Positions 14,789-22,923 of a stretch of DNA of 64,000 bases are shown one piece after another (the stretch's first letter is position 1; each line of letters starts with the position of its first letter). A model generated the notes under the pieces. It saw only the letters and a list, made by a program, of their open reading frames with translations. It had not been told where the DNA came from and did not search any database. Origin of the DNA: Aerophototrophica crusticola (GTDB taxonomy: Bacteria > Pseudomonadota > Alphaproteobacteria > Azospirillales > Azospirillaceae); assembly GCA_001939945.1 (NCBI GenBank), contig MOEB01000010.1, positions 1 through 64,000 of the forward strand, read 5' to 3'. Made by a program: the position numbers and the translations under genes.

Positions 14789-14824
14789 AGGGGTAAGGCC
14801 CCGAAAGCCCCGGAAGGTCGGCCC

Positions 14825-15976
14825 ATGTCCGCCGCCGTCAGCCCGCCCTCCCTGATCGGCCAGGCGCCGTCCTTCCTGACGTTGATGGAGCATGTCTCCC
14901 AGGCGGCACCCCTGAACCGCCCCACCCTTGTGATCGGCGAGCGGGGCACCGGCAAGGAGCTGGTGGCCGCCCGCCTGCATTACCTGTCGCCCCGCTGGGA
15001 CAAGCCCTTCGTCAAGCTGAACTGCGCCGCCTTGAGCGAGACGCTGCTGGAGACGGAGCTGTTCGGCCATGAGGCCGGGTCCTTCACCGGGGCCGCCAAG
15101 CGCCATGTGGGCCGGTTCGAGCTGGCGGACGACGGCACCCTGTTCCTGGACGAGATCGCGACCGCATCCATGCGGGTGCAGGAGAAGATCCTGCGCGTCA
15201 TCGAATATGGCGAGTTCGAGCGGGTGGGCGGCAACCAGACCATCAGCATCGACGTGCGCGTGGTGGGCGCCACCAACGCCGACCTGCCCAAGCTGGCGGA
15301 GCAGGGCAAGTTCCGCGCCGACCTGCTGGACCGGCTGTGTTTCGACGTGCTGACCATCCCGCCCCTGCGGGCCCGGCCCGAGGACATCCCCCTGCTGGCG
15401 GAGCATTACGGGGTGGCCATGGCGAAGGAGCTGGGCCGGCCCTATTTCCAGGGCTTCTCCCCCCAGGCCATGCGGCAGATGCTGGAATATGCCTGGCCCG
15501 GCAACGTGCGCGAGCTGAAGAACGTGGTGGAGCGGGCCCTGTACAAGGCCGCCGACCCCGACCGGCCCATCGAGGAATTGCAGTTCGACCCCTTCGAGTC
15601 GCCCTGGCGCCCCCGTCAGATGGCGATCTATGAGGACAAGGGTCCTGCCCCCATCATCGTCCACGCCGCCCCGCCGTCCCCGCCCGCCAACGGCCACGCC
15701 GGGAACGGGGCGGCCAAGCCCGCCGACGGCGTCACCCACCTATGGCCCGGCGACGGCAGCCCCTGTGATTTCCTGGCCCAGGTGGCTGACTTCGAGAAGG
15801 CACTGCTGCGCGCGGCCCTGGAGCGCAACCAGTACCACCAGAAGCGCGCCGCCGCCGACCTTGGTCTGAACTACCACCAGTTCCGCGGCTACCTGCGCAA
15901 ATACGACCTGCTGGAAAAGCGCCACGGGCCGAAAGGGGCCGAGGAGGCGGAGGAGATGGGCGAGGCGGAGGCGTGA
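14825..15976 (+). CDS. pspF: PspF-type sigma-54 enhancer-binding activator
   Basis: 383 aa. No N-terminal receiver or PAS domain: the AAA+ domain starts at residue about 10 (LIGQAPSFLTLMEHV). Walker A GERGTGKEL; sigma-54 contact loop HEAGSFTGAAKRH (GSFTGA instead of the usual GAFTGA; Ser at this position is an accepted variant); Walker B GTLFLDEIA; arginine-finger region LDRLCFDVLTIPPLR; WPGNVRELKNVVERAL. A Pro/Ala-rich linker (about 275-310) leads to a Fis-type helix-turn-helix (LERNQYHQKRAAADLGLNYHQFRGYLRKYDL). Lack of a sensory domain plus the neighbouring pspA identifies it as PspF, controlled by PspA binding. Confidence 0.94.
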   Translation: MSAAVSPPSLIGQAPSFLTLMEHVSQAAPLNRPTLVIGERGTGKELVAARLHYLSPRWDKPFVKLNCAALSETLLETELFGHEAGSFTGAAKRHVGRFELADDGTLFLDEIATASMRVQEKILRVIEYGEFERVGGNQTISIDVRVVGATNADLPKLAEQGKFRADLLDRLCFDVLTIPPLRARPEDIPLLAEHYGVAMAKELGRPYFQGFSPQAMRQMLEYAWPGNVRELKNVVERALYKAADPDRPIEELQFDPFESPWRPRQMAIYEDKGPAPIIVHAAPPSPPANGHAGNGAAKPADGVTHLWPGDGSPCDFLAQVADFEKALLRAALERNQYHQKRAAADLGLNYHQFRGYLRKYDLLEKRHGPKGAEEAEEMGEAEA

Positions 15977-15980
15977 GGGG

Positions 15981-17228
15981 TCAGCCGTTCCCGAGCGATG
16001 TCCTCGTCCCCTCTGCCCAGGCGGCTTCCATCCCGGTGGCGACCTCGGCAAAACCCGGCACATCCCGGGCGAAAGCGCGCAGGTCGGGCAGGGTCGTGGC
16101 CAAGGCATCCGCCACTCGTTCCAAGGTCGCGCGCACGTCTGACGGCGTCAGGCCGCAGCGGGTGGTGCCCAGGCGCTCCAGTTGCTTGACGTCCGGCCAA
16201 GTGGGCTTCCCGTCCAGGGTCAGGGCCATCCTGTCCGCCGGCAGGTAGGCGGTGGTGGTCACCAGGTCATAGGCCGGGGCGAGGCGCAGCGGCCCGTCCA
16301 GCCCATCATAGAGGACGGCGAAGTTCTTCAGGTGGGCGTCGCCATTGCGGATGGCCGCGTTCAGGACGAACAGGGTGAACAGCCGCCCCGCATCCCGCCG
16401 CCAGCCTTCGACGTCGCCGGCCATGAAATCCTTCAGGCGGCGGAAGACGGACTTCTCATAGCCGCCCTCATACTTGCGGGCCGTGGCGGTGCCGTTCAGG
16501 ACGCAGAAATCCTCCATCCCCAGGTAAGTCCCGTCCCTGCCCAGGTCGAACCGGTCCACCACCAGGGCGGCCCCATCCTCCGCCAGCCGGGCACGGGCTA
16601 CCTCCAGCCCGCAGCGGCGCGCCGCTTCCAGGCAGAAGTACTCGTTGGCGGCCAGGTGCGGGTACTCGGCCGGGTCCCAGAACTTCACGATGTGGGTGGC
16701 GGCCTGGAAGCTGACGCGGCCCGCCGTGCCGGGGCCAGACAGTTTCAAGGCCGTGTCGGGGTCACGGACCAGGACCTTGGGCTGCACCCCGCTGATGCCG
16801 GAATGGGGGGCGAAGCTGTCCAGCAGTTGGCGGAACAGGTCCCCGTCCCGCCGCCGGGCCAGGATGTCGTCGACCGGCTGGAGCGGCACGCCCGCATCCA
16901 GGGCGCCGTTCGGGGCCGTGTAGCGGATGCGGCCCATCTGGGACCGGCCGGTGACGGCCAGCAGGTCCAGGTCGTCGAACCGGCCCGTGGCCTTGGCGAA
17001 ACGCAGCCGCAGGCGTTCCCGCAGGGCGCCCTCGGGCAGGTTCATCTCGAAGATGGGGTGCAGGCCGAAGGGCTGGTCGTAGGACTCCAGCCGTGTCGGC
17101 ATGGTCAGGGACACGGCATCCCCCGGCCCCGCTTCCGCCCCATAGGCGAAGGTGGCACCGGGGCCGCTGCCGCCCCGGTTGCGGTCCAGCCGCCCGGCGG
17201 GCCGCTCAGCGGTCCAGACTTTCAGCAT
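15981..17228 (-). CDS. hipA: HipA-type serine/threonine kinase toxin
   Basis: 415 aa from ATG 17228 (MLKVWTAERPAGRLDRN), overlapping hipB by 23 nt; the longer frame to 17393 merely shadows hipB. Kinase features: an N-terminal HipA-N domain with FEMNLPEGALRERL; SGVQPKVLV near the ATP loop; HLAANEYFCLEAARRCGL; the catalytic loop AIRNGDAHLKNFAVL (Asp and Asn around residue 310); and the metal-binding LAPAYDLVTT. In E. coli HipA phosphorylates glutamyl-tRNA synthetase and causes persistence. All catalytic residues appear intact, so it is probably active. Confidence 0.93.
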   Translation of the reverse strand: MLKVWTAERPAGRLDRNRGGSGPGATFAYGAEAGPGDAVSLTMPTRLESYDQPFGLHPIFEMNLPEGALRERLRLRFAKATGRFDDLDLLAVTGRSQMGRIRYTAPNGALDAGVPLQPVDDILARRRDGDLFRQLLDSFAPHSGISGVQPKVLVRDPDTALKLSGPGTAGRVSFQAATHIVKFWDPAEYPHLAANEYFCLEAARRCGLEVARARLAEDGAALVVDRFDLGRDGTYLGMEDFCVLNGTATARKYEGGYEKSVFRRLKDFMAGDVEGWRRDAGRLFTLFVLNAAIRNGDAHLKNFAVLYDGLDGPLRLAPAYDLVTTTAYLPADRMALTLDGKPTWPDVKQLERLGTTRCGLTPSDVRATLERVADALATTLPDLRAFARDVPGFAEVATGMEAAWAEGTRTSLGNG

Positions 17229-17490
17229 CCCGTGCTTGCTCCTCCCGCAGCATCTCCAGCGTCGGCCGGCCGTGGTTGGCGGTGACGACGGCCAAGTCCA
17301 GGCCCAGGGCGCACAGCAGCAGGGCCACCTTGTTGAAGCCCAACTCCGCCAGCTTGCCCCCCTCCAGGGCCGCGAGGGTGGAGCGGCCCACACCGGCGCG
17401 GCGGGCGAGTTCCGGTTGGGTCAGGCCCAAGGCGCGGCGCCGTTCCGCGATGCGCTCTCCCACCCGTTCAAGATCAAGCATACAATCCAT
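17206..17490 (-). CDS. hipB: HipB-type antitoxin, XRE helix-turn-helix
   Basis: 94 aa. HTH_3 domain at residues 10-65: RIAERRRALGLTQPELARRAGVGRSTLAALEGG. The C-terminal tail (REEQARDAESLDR) is charged and likely flexible. It represses its own operon and neutralises HipA. The start could be ATG 17490 or the internal ATG at 17481; a symmetric TCCA-N6-TGGA operator overlaps the first. Upstream DNA is AT-rich, unlike the neighbouring genes, consistent with a regulated promoter or acquired module. Confidence 0.92.
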   Translation of the reverse strand: MDCMLDLERVGERIAERRRALGLTQPELARRAGVGRSTLAALEGGKLAELGFNKVALLLCALGLDLAVVTANHGRPTLEMLREEQARDAESLDR

Positions 17491-17503
17491 CCAGCATATT
17501 GGA
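17490..17503. promoter_or_regulatory. HipB operator candidate
   Basis: TCCAGCATATTGGA is a dyad (TCCA-N6-TGGA) abutting the hipB start codon. A weaker related site, TATCCAGTTTGCTAGATGA, follows at 17528-17546. E. coli HipB operators are TATCC-N8-GGATA. Likely autorepression sites. Confidence 0.6.
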
Positions 17504-17548
17504 CGAAAAGCTAAAATAGCGCAAAAATATCCAGTTTGCTAGATGATT

Positions 17549-17989
17549 TTACCCTTCCCCCATCTCCCCCAACCGCTTCTCCAGCCGGTCCACCAACCCC
17601 AGCAGGGCCGCCCTCTCCTCCGCTGTCAGGCCGGCCAGGAAGTCCCGTTCCCAGTCCAGGGCCAGCGGGGCCACGCGGTCGTAGAGGGCGCGGCCTTCTG
17701 CCGTGAAGGACAGGCGCAGCAGGCGTTGGTCCTGCGGGTGGGTGGCGCGGGCCAGGATGCCGCGTTCCACCAGGGCGGTCACGGCGCGGCTGACCTTGGC
17801 CTTATCCATCTGGGAGCGGTCGACGATGTCGTTGCTGGACAGGGGCTGCTCCCGCCCCAGGATGGCCAGCACCCGCCATTCCGGGATAGAGATGCCGAAC
17901 CGGTCCTCATACTGGCGGGCGAGCGCCTTGCTGACGCGCTTGGCAAGCACGTTCAGGCGGTAGGGCAGGAAACTGTCGAGCTGGAGCAT
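17549..17989 (-). CDS. MarR-family transcriptional regulator
   Basis: 146 aa from ATG 17989 (MLQLDSFLPYRLNVLAKRVSK). Winged-helix MarR fold: ISIPEWRVLAILGREQPLSSNDIVDRSQMDKAKVSRAVTALVERGILARATHPQDQR, with the wing at HPQDQRLLRLSFT. It is divergent from hmgA across 101 bp holding a palindrome, so it is probably the homogentisate/tyrosine-catabolism regulator. Ligand (perhaps homogentisate or a related aromatic acid) is inferred from context only. Confidence 0.87.
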   Translation of the reverse strand: MLQLDSFLPYRLNVLAKRVSKALARQYEDRFGISIPEWRVLAILGREQPLSSNDIVDRSQMDKAKVSRAVTALVERGILARATHPQDQRLLRLSFTAEGRALYDRVAPLALDWERDFLAGLTAEERAALLGLVDRLEKRLGEMGEG

Positions 17990-18053
17990 GGCAAGTCCCA
18001 CCCTTGCGCGGGAAGACGCCGCTTGCAAGGGGCGGCAGGGCTGGGCATATTTT

Positions 18054-18067
18054 GTTTCACCTGAAAC
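18054..18067. promoter_or_regulatory. Operator palindrome between the MarR gene and hmgA
   Basis: GTTTCA-CC-TGAAAC is a perfect 6-2-6 inverted repeat 23 bp before hmgA and 64 bp before the divergent MarR gene. MarR proteins bind such dyads, so it is the likely shared operator. Confidence 0.6.
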
Positions 18068-18090
18068 GATCTTGTAAAGGGACATCCCCC

Positions 18091-19245
18091 ATGCGGCGGT
18101 ACATCAGTTTCCCCAAGGTCGAGGGCACCTCTTCCCGCCAGGCCCACGCCAACCTGCCCCCCGGCACCTATGAGCGGGAGATCGGCAAGGAAGGCTTCTT
18201 CGGCCCGGCCACCCACATGTACCACCGCAACCCGCCAACCGGCTGGCTGAGCTGGGAGGGACCCCTGCGCCCCCGCGCCTTCGACCTGAACCGGATGGTG
18301 GAGGACGCCGCCGGCGGGCCGTGGAGCGCGCGGGAGGTGCTGTACAACGCCCACTGCCGCATGCGCATCTGGCATTGCGCCCAGCCCATGGACCACCTTG
18401 CCCGCAATGGCGACGGGGACGAGCTGCTGTTCGTGCATGAGGGGGCGGGGGAGCTTTACTGCGACTACGGCCACCTGACCGTGGAGGCCGGCGACTATGT
18501 GATGCTGCCGCGTAGCACCATGTGGCGGCTGGTGCCGACCAGGCCGGTGACCGCCCTGCTGATCGAGGCGACGGGGTCCAGCTACCAGCTGCCCGACCGG
18601 GGCATCGTCGGGCCGCATGCGGTGTTCGACCCGGCCGTGCTGGACACGCCCAAGGTGGACGACGCCTTCCTGTCCCAACAGGCGGAACTGGGGCCGGGCG
18701 GCACCTGGAAGGTGCTGGTCAAGCGGCGCAACCAGATCAGCACCGTGACCTACCCGTTCAACCCGCTGGACGCGGTGGGCTGGAAGGGTGACCTGGCCCC
18801 CGTCCGCCTGAACGTGCGGGACGTGCGGCCGCTGATGAGCCACCGCTACCACCTGCCGCCCAGCGCCCACACCACCTTCGTCGCCAACCGCTTCGTCGTC
18901 TGCACCTTCGCGCCCCGGCCGTTCGAGACAGACCCGGACGCCATCAAGATCCCGTTCTTCCACAACAATGACGATTATGACGAGGTGCTGTTCTACCACG
19001 CTGGCGACTTCTTCAGCCGCGACAACATCAAGGCGGGGATGGTGACCTTCCATCCCTGCGGCTTCACCCACGGGCCGCACCCCAAGGCCCTGACCAAGAT
19101 GCTGCAACAGTCCAAGCCCGCCACGGACGAATACGCCGTGATGCTGGACACCCGCGACGCCCTGGAGGTCGCCGAGCTGCCGGAGGGCGTGGAGAACCAC
19201 GCCTATGCCGACAGTTGGAAGGTGAAGCCCGCGGCGGCGGAGTGA
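18091..19245 (+). CDS. hmgA: Homogentisate 1,2-dioxygenase
   Basis: 384 aa from ATG 18091 (MRRYISFPKVEGTSSRQAHANLP). The enzyme cleaves homogentisate to maleylacetoacetate with O2 and Fe2+ in tyrosine/phenylalanine breakdown. The cupin-like iron site is visible: FFHNNDDYDEVLFYHAG (Glu/His ligands near residue 297) and VTFHPCGFTHGPHPKAL (His ligands around 325-330). RPLMSHRYHLPPSAHTTF and GELYCDYGHLTVEAGDYVMLPRST support the family. It is shorter than the classical 430-aa eukaryote-like form and belongs to a bacterial variant of about 380 aa. Near the fumarylacetoacetase-like gene and maiA. Confidence 0.93.
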   Translation: MRRYISFPKVEGTSSRQAHANLPPGTYEREIGKEGFFGPATHMYHRNPPTGWLSWEGPLRPRAFDLNRMVEDAAGGPWSAREVLYNAHCRMRIWHCAQPMDHLARNGDGDELLFVHEGAGELYCDYGHLTVEAGDYVMLPRSTMWRLVPTRPVTALLIEATGSSYQLPDRGIVGPHAVFDPAVLDTPKVDDAFLSQQAELGPGGTWKVLVKRRNQISTVTYPFNPLDAVGWKGDLAPVRLNVRDVRPLMSHRYHLPPSAHTTFVANRFVVCTFAPRPFETDPDAIKIPFFHNNDDYDEVLFYHAGDFFSRDNIKAGMVTFHPCGFTHGPHPKALTKMLQQSKPATDEYAVMLDTRDALEVAELPEGVENHAYADSWKVKPAAAE

Positions 19246-19278
19246 TAGGATCAGGGCGGACAGCGACAGGCAGCCATC

Positions 19279-19530
19279 ATGCGGACGGTCAACCTCAGCC
19301 AGGCGGACAGCCACCTTGCCAGCCTCGTGGACGAGGCATTGGCGGGGGAGGACGTGGTCATCACCCGTGGGGGGCGGCCAGTGGTGCGGCTGGTCCCCGT
19401 CGGCGCCACGGACGAGCAACCTCGGAAGCGGCAGTTCGGCCAGTGGGCCGGGCGGATCAAGGTGCATGACAACTTTGACGATCCGCTGCCGGAAGAGATG
19501 ATGCGGACCTTCCGCGGGGAGGATGCGTGA
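19279..19530 (+). CDS. Type II antitoxin, Phd/YefM family
   Basis: 83 aa. The N-terminal Phd/YefM fold is clear: MRTVNLSQADSHLASLVDEALAGEDVVITRGGRPVVRLVPV. The C-terminal half (RQFGQWAGRIKVHDNFDDPLPEEMMRTFRGEDA) is the toxin-binding tail typical of antitoxins paired with PIN toxins. The stop overlaps the toxin start (GTGA, 4 nt). Located 33 bp after hmgA on the same strand, so it could be read from the hmgA promoter as well as its own. Confidence 0.9.
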   Translation: MRTVNLSQADSHLASLVDEALAGEDVVITRGGRPVVRLVPVGATDEQPRKRQFGQWAGRIKVHDNFDDPLPEEMMRTFRGEDA

Positions 19531-19907
19531 GGCTGCTCATCGACACCCAGATCTTCATCTGGATTGCCGAGAACCCCAGCCGCATCCACCCAGCCGCCCG
19601 CACGGCCTTGGAATACCCTGGCAACGAGGTGTTCGTCAGCGCCGTCACGCCCTGGGAGATCGCCATCAAGGTGGGGCTAAGGCGGCTCGACTTCCCGGTC
19701 GGCGAGTTCTGGGACATGGTGAAAACCTTCGATTTCGCCATCCTCGACGTGACCGCCCACCATGGGCTGGCAGCCGGTGCGCTGCCGCGCCACCATGCCG
19801 ACCCCTTCGATCGCATGCTCGTGGCCCAAGCCCGCCTGGAAGGGCTGACGCTGGTGAGCAGCGACGCCCTGATCGCCCAGTATGACGTGGACATCCTGCC
19901 GTCCTGA
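19527..19907 (+). CDS. Type II toxin, PIN-domain ribonuclease
   Basis: 126 aa from GTG 19527, coupled to the antitoxin by a 4-nt overlap. PIN fold: Asp6 in LLIDTQIFIWI, the Glu of TPWEIAIKVGL at about residue 51, HHADPFDRMLVAQARLE with two acidic residues, and LVSSDALIAQYD near the C-terminus. These acidic residues bind Mg2+ for RNA cleavage. Member of the VapC-like PIN subfamily commonly paired with Phd/YefM antitoxins. It sits between two homogentisate catabolic genes. Confidence 0.9.
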   Translation: MRLLIDTQIFIWIAENPSRIHPAARTALEYPGNEVFVSAVTPWEIAIKVGLRRLDFPVGEFWDMVKTFDFAILDVTAHHGLAAGALPRHHADPFDRMLVAQARLEGLTLVSSDALIAQYDVDILPS

Positions 19908-19925
19908 CCAGAGGAACCCCGTTCG

Positions 19926-20951
19926 ATGAAACTCGCCTCCCTCCAGCATGGCCGTGACGGCCGCCTGGTCGTCGTTTCCCGTGACCTCTCCGCTTGTGTG
20001 CCCGTGCCGGCCATCGCGCTGACCCTGCAACAGGCCCTCGACCATTGGGAGACGGTGGAGCCGGCCCTGCGTGGCGTGGCGGCGGCGTTGGAGGCCGGCG
20101 ACGCGGACCTGGAGGGGGTGATGCCGTTCCGGGAGGAGGACTGCGCCGCCCCGCTGCCGCGGGCCTTCCAGTGGGCGGACGGCTCGGCCTACGTCAACCA
20201 TGTGGAGCTGGTGCGCAAGGCCCGCGGGGCGGAGATGCCGCCCAGCTTCTGGACCGACCCGCTGATGTACCAGGGCGGCAGCGACAGCTTCCTGGCCCCC
20301 CACGACCCCATCTGCATGGCGGACGAGGCCTGGGGCATCGACCTGGAGGGGGAGGTGGCCGTGGTCACCGGCGACGTGCCCATGGGCGTGTCGGCGGAGG
20401 CTGCCCGCGGCATGGTCTGGCTGGTGATGCTGGTGAACGACGTGTCCCTGCGGGGCCTGATCCCCAACGAGCTGGCCAAGGGCTTCGGCTTCTTCCAATC
20501 CAAGCCCAGCACGGCCTTCAGCCCCGTGGCGGTCACGCCGGACGAGCTGGGCACTGCCTGGGACGGGGGCAAGCTGCACCGGCCGCTGCTGTCCTTCATC
20601 AATGGCAAGCCCTTCGGCACGCCCGATGCCGGCGTGGACATGACCTTCGACTTCGGCCAGCTCATCGCCCACGCGGCCAAGACCCGGCCGCTGTGCGCCG
20701 GGACCATCATCGGGTCCGGCACCGTGTCCAACAAGGACCCGGACGGCGGCCCCGGCCGGCCGGTGGACCAGGGCGGGCTGGGCTATAGCTGCCTGGCGGA
20801 GATCCGGACCATCGAGACCATCCGCGACGGCAAGCCCTCCACCCCCTTCCTGCGCTTCGGCGACCGGGTGCGGATCGAGATGCGGGACGAGGCGGGCGCC
20901 AGCATCTTCGGCAGCATCGACCAGGAGGTCCGGAAGTACGAGGGGCCGTGA
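19926..20951 (+). CDS. Fumarylacetoacetate hydrolase family protein
   Basis: 341 aa. Probably fumarylacetoacetase, the last step giving fumarate and acetoacetate. An N-terminal beta domain (about 1-80), then the FAH catalytic domain: MYQGGSDSFLAPHDPI, GIDLEGEVAVVTGDVP (metal-binding Glu cluster), VMLVNDVSLRGLIP, FGFFQSKPSTAFSPVAVTPDELG with the substrate/metal Lys and Asp, and AGTIIGSGTVSNKDPDG. The E-x-E metal motif and the IGSGTV motif are intact. Preceded by the toxin gene (18-bp gap) and on the same strand as hmgA, suggesting one transcript. Confidence 0.9.
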   Translation: MKLASLQHGRDGRLVVVSRDLSACVPVPAIALTLQQALDHWETVEPALRGVAAALEAGDADLEGVMPFREEDCAAPLPRAFQWADGSAYVNHVELVRKARGAEMPPSFWTDPLMYQGGSDSFLAPHDPICMADEAWGIDLEGEVAVVTGDVPMGVSAEAARGMVWLVMLVNDVSLRGLIPNELAKGFGFFQSKPSTAFSPVAVTPDELGTAWDGGKLHRPLLSFINGKPFGTPDAGVDMTFDFGQLIAHAAKTRPLCAGTIIGSGTVSNKDPDGGPGRPVDQGGLGYSCLAEIRTIETIRDGKPSTPFLRFGDRVRIEMRDEAGASIFGSIDQEVRKYEGP

Positions 20952-20977
20952 GGAGCCCTTCCGCCAGCCATGGCCCA

Positions 20978-21074
20978 GGCCGGCGACCGCCGGCCCGCGG
21001 CCCCGTGGCCGCGCGAGCCAAGCCGCCAGAGGCGGCGCGAGCCTGCCCCGGTCCCCGAGCCGGGGGCGCTTGAG
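20978..21074 (-). repeat. Three-hairpin intergenic repeat, inverted copy with an extra arm
   Basis: Read on the minus strand it carries CTCAAGCGCC, GCCGCC...GGCGGC, GGCTCGCGCGGCCACGG and GGCCGGCGG-TC-GCCGGCC, matching the copies at 23541 and 33442. An additional GCCCCCGGCTCGGGGACCG hairpin is inserted near its left end. It lies between the fumarylacetoacetase-like gene and the convergent oxygenase gene. Confidence 0.7.
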
Positions 21075-21085
21075 GGAACACGAAC

Positions 21086-21805
21086 TCACGCCGTCCGGAA
21101 CCAGCCCGTCACGGCGTAGCGCCCGGCGGGGGCGTAGGGGACCACGTAGCTGACGCTGTGCAGCTGCGGCACGCGGAAGATGTTCAACTGGTTGAAGGCG
21201 GGGACGAAGCTGTCGGTCACCGACCCGTCCTCCTCCAGGAAGTGCAGCAACCCGCCCCAGTCCGCCTCCCACCGGGGCGTCATGTTCAGCACGAAGGCCA
21301 CCTTGGCGTTGCCGCCGGCCATGTAGTCGTTGTGCTTCTTCAGGAACTGGCCGGGGGCGTAGAGGGTGGCCTGGGCGTCGCCCTTCACGATCTCCGGGAT
21401 GCCGGTGACGGCGCGGATGAAGTCCAGGAACTCCCCGTCATTCAGGTATTCCAGCAGCCGGTGGGTATAGAGCTGCATGTCCCGGCCCGCCAGATAGGCG
21501 CTGACGATCGGGTAGGTGTGGTACAGGTACTGGTAGCCCTGGGCGGCCCGTTGCATCACCGTCTGGCCCAGGGCGGCCCGCTGCTCCCGCGGCATGGCGC
21601 GCAGGGTGGCCTGGTCCAGGACCACCGCCTTATCCCCTTCATTGTAGACCAGGCCCCAGGGCACCTCCCGCGTCAGGCAATGGTGCAGGCGCTGGGCCAC
21701 CGGCTCCGGGAACAGGCCGGGGATCTTCAGCCGCCCGTCGCGGGCGAAGGCGGCGGCCAGGGCGCCGCGGTCCAGGTCGGGGGAAAGGCTCAGGGGGATG
21801 TCCAT
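21086..21805 (-). CDS. 2-oxoglutarate-Fe(II) oxygenase (prolyl hydroxylase-like)
   Basis: 239 aa from ATG 21805 (MDIPLSLSPDLDRGALAAAF). Double-stranded beta-helix oxygenase: the HxD iron motif is in FLKKHNDYMAGG (about residue 150), the distal His in RVPQLHSVSYV, and the 2OG-binding Arg in AGRYAVTGWFRT. The KVAFVLNMTPRWEADWGGLLHF stretch resembles proline 3-/4-hydroxylase and Ofd1/Tpa1-like proteins. Substrate unknown; it is not clearly linked to the neighbouring catabolic genes. An in-frame extension to 22069 is probably not translated. Confidence 0.82.
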   Translation of the reverse strand: MDIPLSLSPDLDRGALAAAFARDGRLKIPGLFPEPVAQRLHHCLTREVPWGLVYNEGDKAVVLDQATLRAMPREQRAALGQTVMQRAAQGYQYLYHTYPIVSAYLAGRDMQLYTHRLLEYLNDGEFLDFIRAVTGIPEIVKGDAQATLYAPGQFLKKHNDYMAGGNAKVAFVLNMTPRWEADWGGLLHFLEEDGSVTDSFVPAFNQLNIFRVPQLHSVSYVVPYAPAGRYAVTGWFRTA

Positions 21806-21953
21806 GGCGGAGCCGGCAGCGGGGGACGGGAGCCGCACCTTAGCGGAGCCCCGGTGCCCCGACAAAGCGGACATTGCCGCGCCCGTCGGGATGCGGTTGA
21901 CCCGCGGCCGGTCCTTGACCACCCTGGCCGCCTCGGGATCGACGGGGGACGGC

Positions 21954-22826
21954 ATGGGCGTGGCGGGCAGGGTGAAGCGGTGGGGCCTGGGGCTGCTGGT
22001 CGGGCTGGCGCTTGCCGCCCCGGCGGCGGCGGAGCCGGCCCTGTGGGCCGTACGGGACGCCGACAGCACCCTCTATCTCTACGGCACGGTCCATGTGTTG
22101 AAGCCGGACACGCGCTGGCAGGGGCCGGGCATGGAGAAGGCCTGGGGGGAGGCGCAGGAGGTCTGGTTCGAGGTGGCGCCCAGCAAGGCGGATGACCCGG
22201 CCGTGATGGAGTCGCTGATGCCCCTGATGATGGACCCGGGGCGCCCCCTGTCCAAGCGGCTGCCGCTGGACCTTTATGCCAAAGTGACCCGGGCGGCCCG
22301 TGAGGTGGGGGCCGACCTGGCGGCGCTGGAGCCCTTCAAGCCCGCCACGGCGGCCATCCTGCTGGCCAGCCTGTCCATGGTTAAGGCCGGCTATTCGCCC
22401 GAGAGCGGGGTGGAGAAGAAGCTGGAGGCCCTGGTCGGCACCCGGCCGGTGCGGGAGCTGGAGACGGCGGAGCAGCAGGTCCGCTTCCTGGTAGACCTGC
22501 CGGAGGACGTGCAGCTTGCCCTGCTGGACAACGGCTTGGATGAGATCGGCGACAACGGCCATTTGGACCAGGTGGTGGCCGCCTGGGCCAAGGGCGACAC
22601 GCGCGTGCTGGAAACCCTGTACCTGGACGAGCTGCGCCGCGACCACCCCAAAGCCTATGCCGTGTTCGTGACCGACCGCAACCGTGCCTGGGCGCAAGTG
22701 CTGGCGCGGGAGATGGCCGGCAGCGGCACCGACTTCGTGGCGGTGGGCGCCCTGCACATGGTGGGGCCGGATGGGCTGCCCGCCCTGCTGAAGGCCCGCG
22801 GCTTCACGGTGGAGCGGGTGCAGTAG
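21954..22826 (+). CDS. TraB/GumN (TIKI-like) family exported protein
   Basis: 290 aa from ATG 21954 (MGVAGRVKRWGLGLLVGLALA) with a signal peptide of about 26 residues. Family motifs: ALWAVRDADSTLYLYGTVHVLKPD at the mature N-terminus (the conserved GTVH), ESLMPLMMDPGR, ELETAEQQVRFL, and the second conserved His in FVAVGALHMVGPDGLPALL at the C-terminus. The family is related to TIKI metalloproteases and haem-binding ChaN-like proteins; bacterial functions are mostly unknown. Divergent from the 2OG oxygenase. Confidence 0.88.
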   Translation: MGVAGRVKRWGLGLLVGLALAAPAAAEPALWAVRDADSTLYLYGTVHVLKPDTRWQGPGMEKAWGEAQEVWFEVAPSKADDPAVMESLMPLMMDPGRPLSKRLPLDLYAKVTRAAREVGADLAALEPFKPATAAILLASLSMVKAGYSPESGVEKKLEALVGTRPVRELETAEQQVRFLVDLPEDVQLALLDNGLDEIGDNGHLDQVVAAWAKGDTRVLETLYLDELRRDHPKAYAVFVTDRNRAWAQVLAREMAGSGTDFVAVGALHMVGPDGLPALLKARGFTVERVQ

Positions 22827-22923
22827 GCCGTCGGGACAAAGGGCGCCGCGGGCGGGCGAGTTACCAATTATCGTTTCAAAATTCCAAATACACCCGCATC
22901 ATTGCAACATCGTTACTTGTTCC

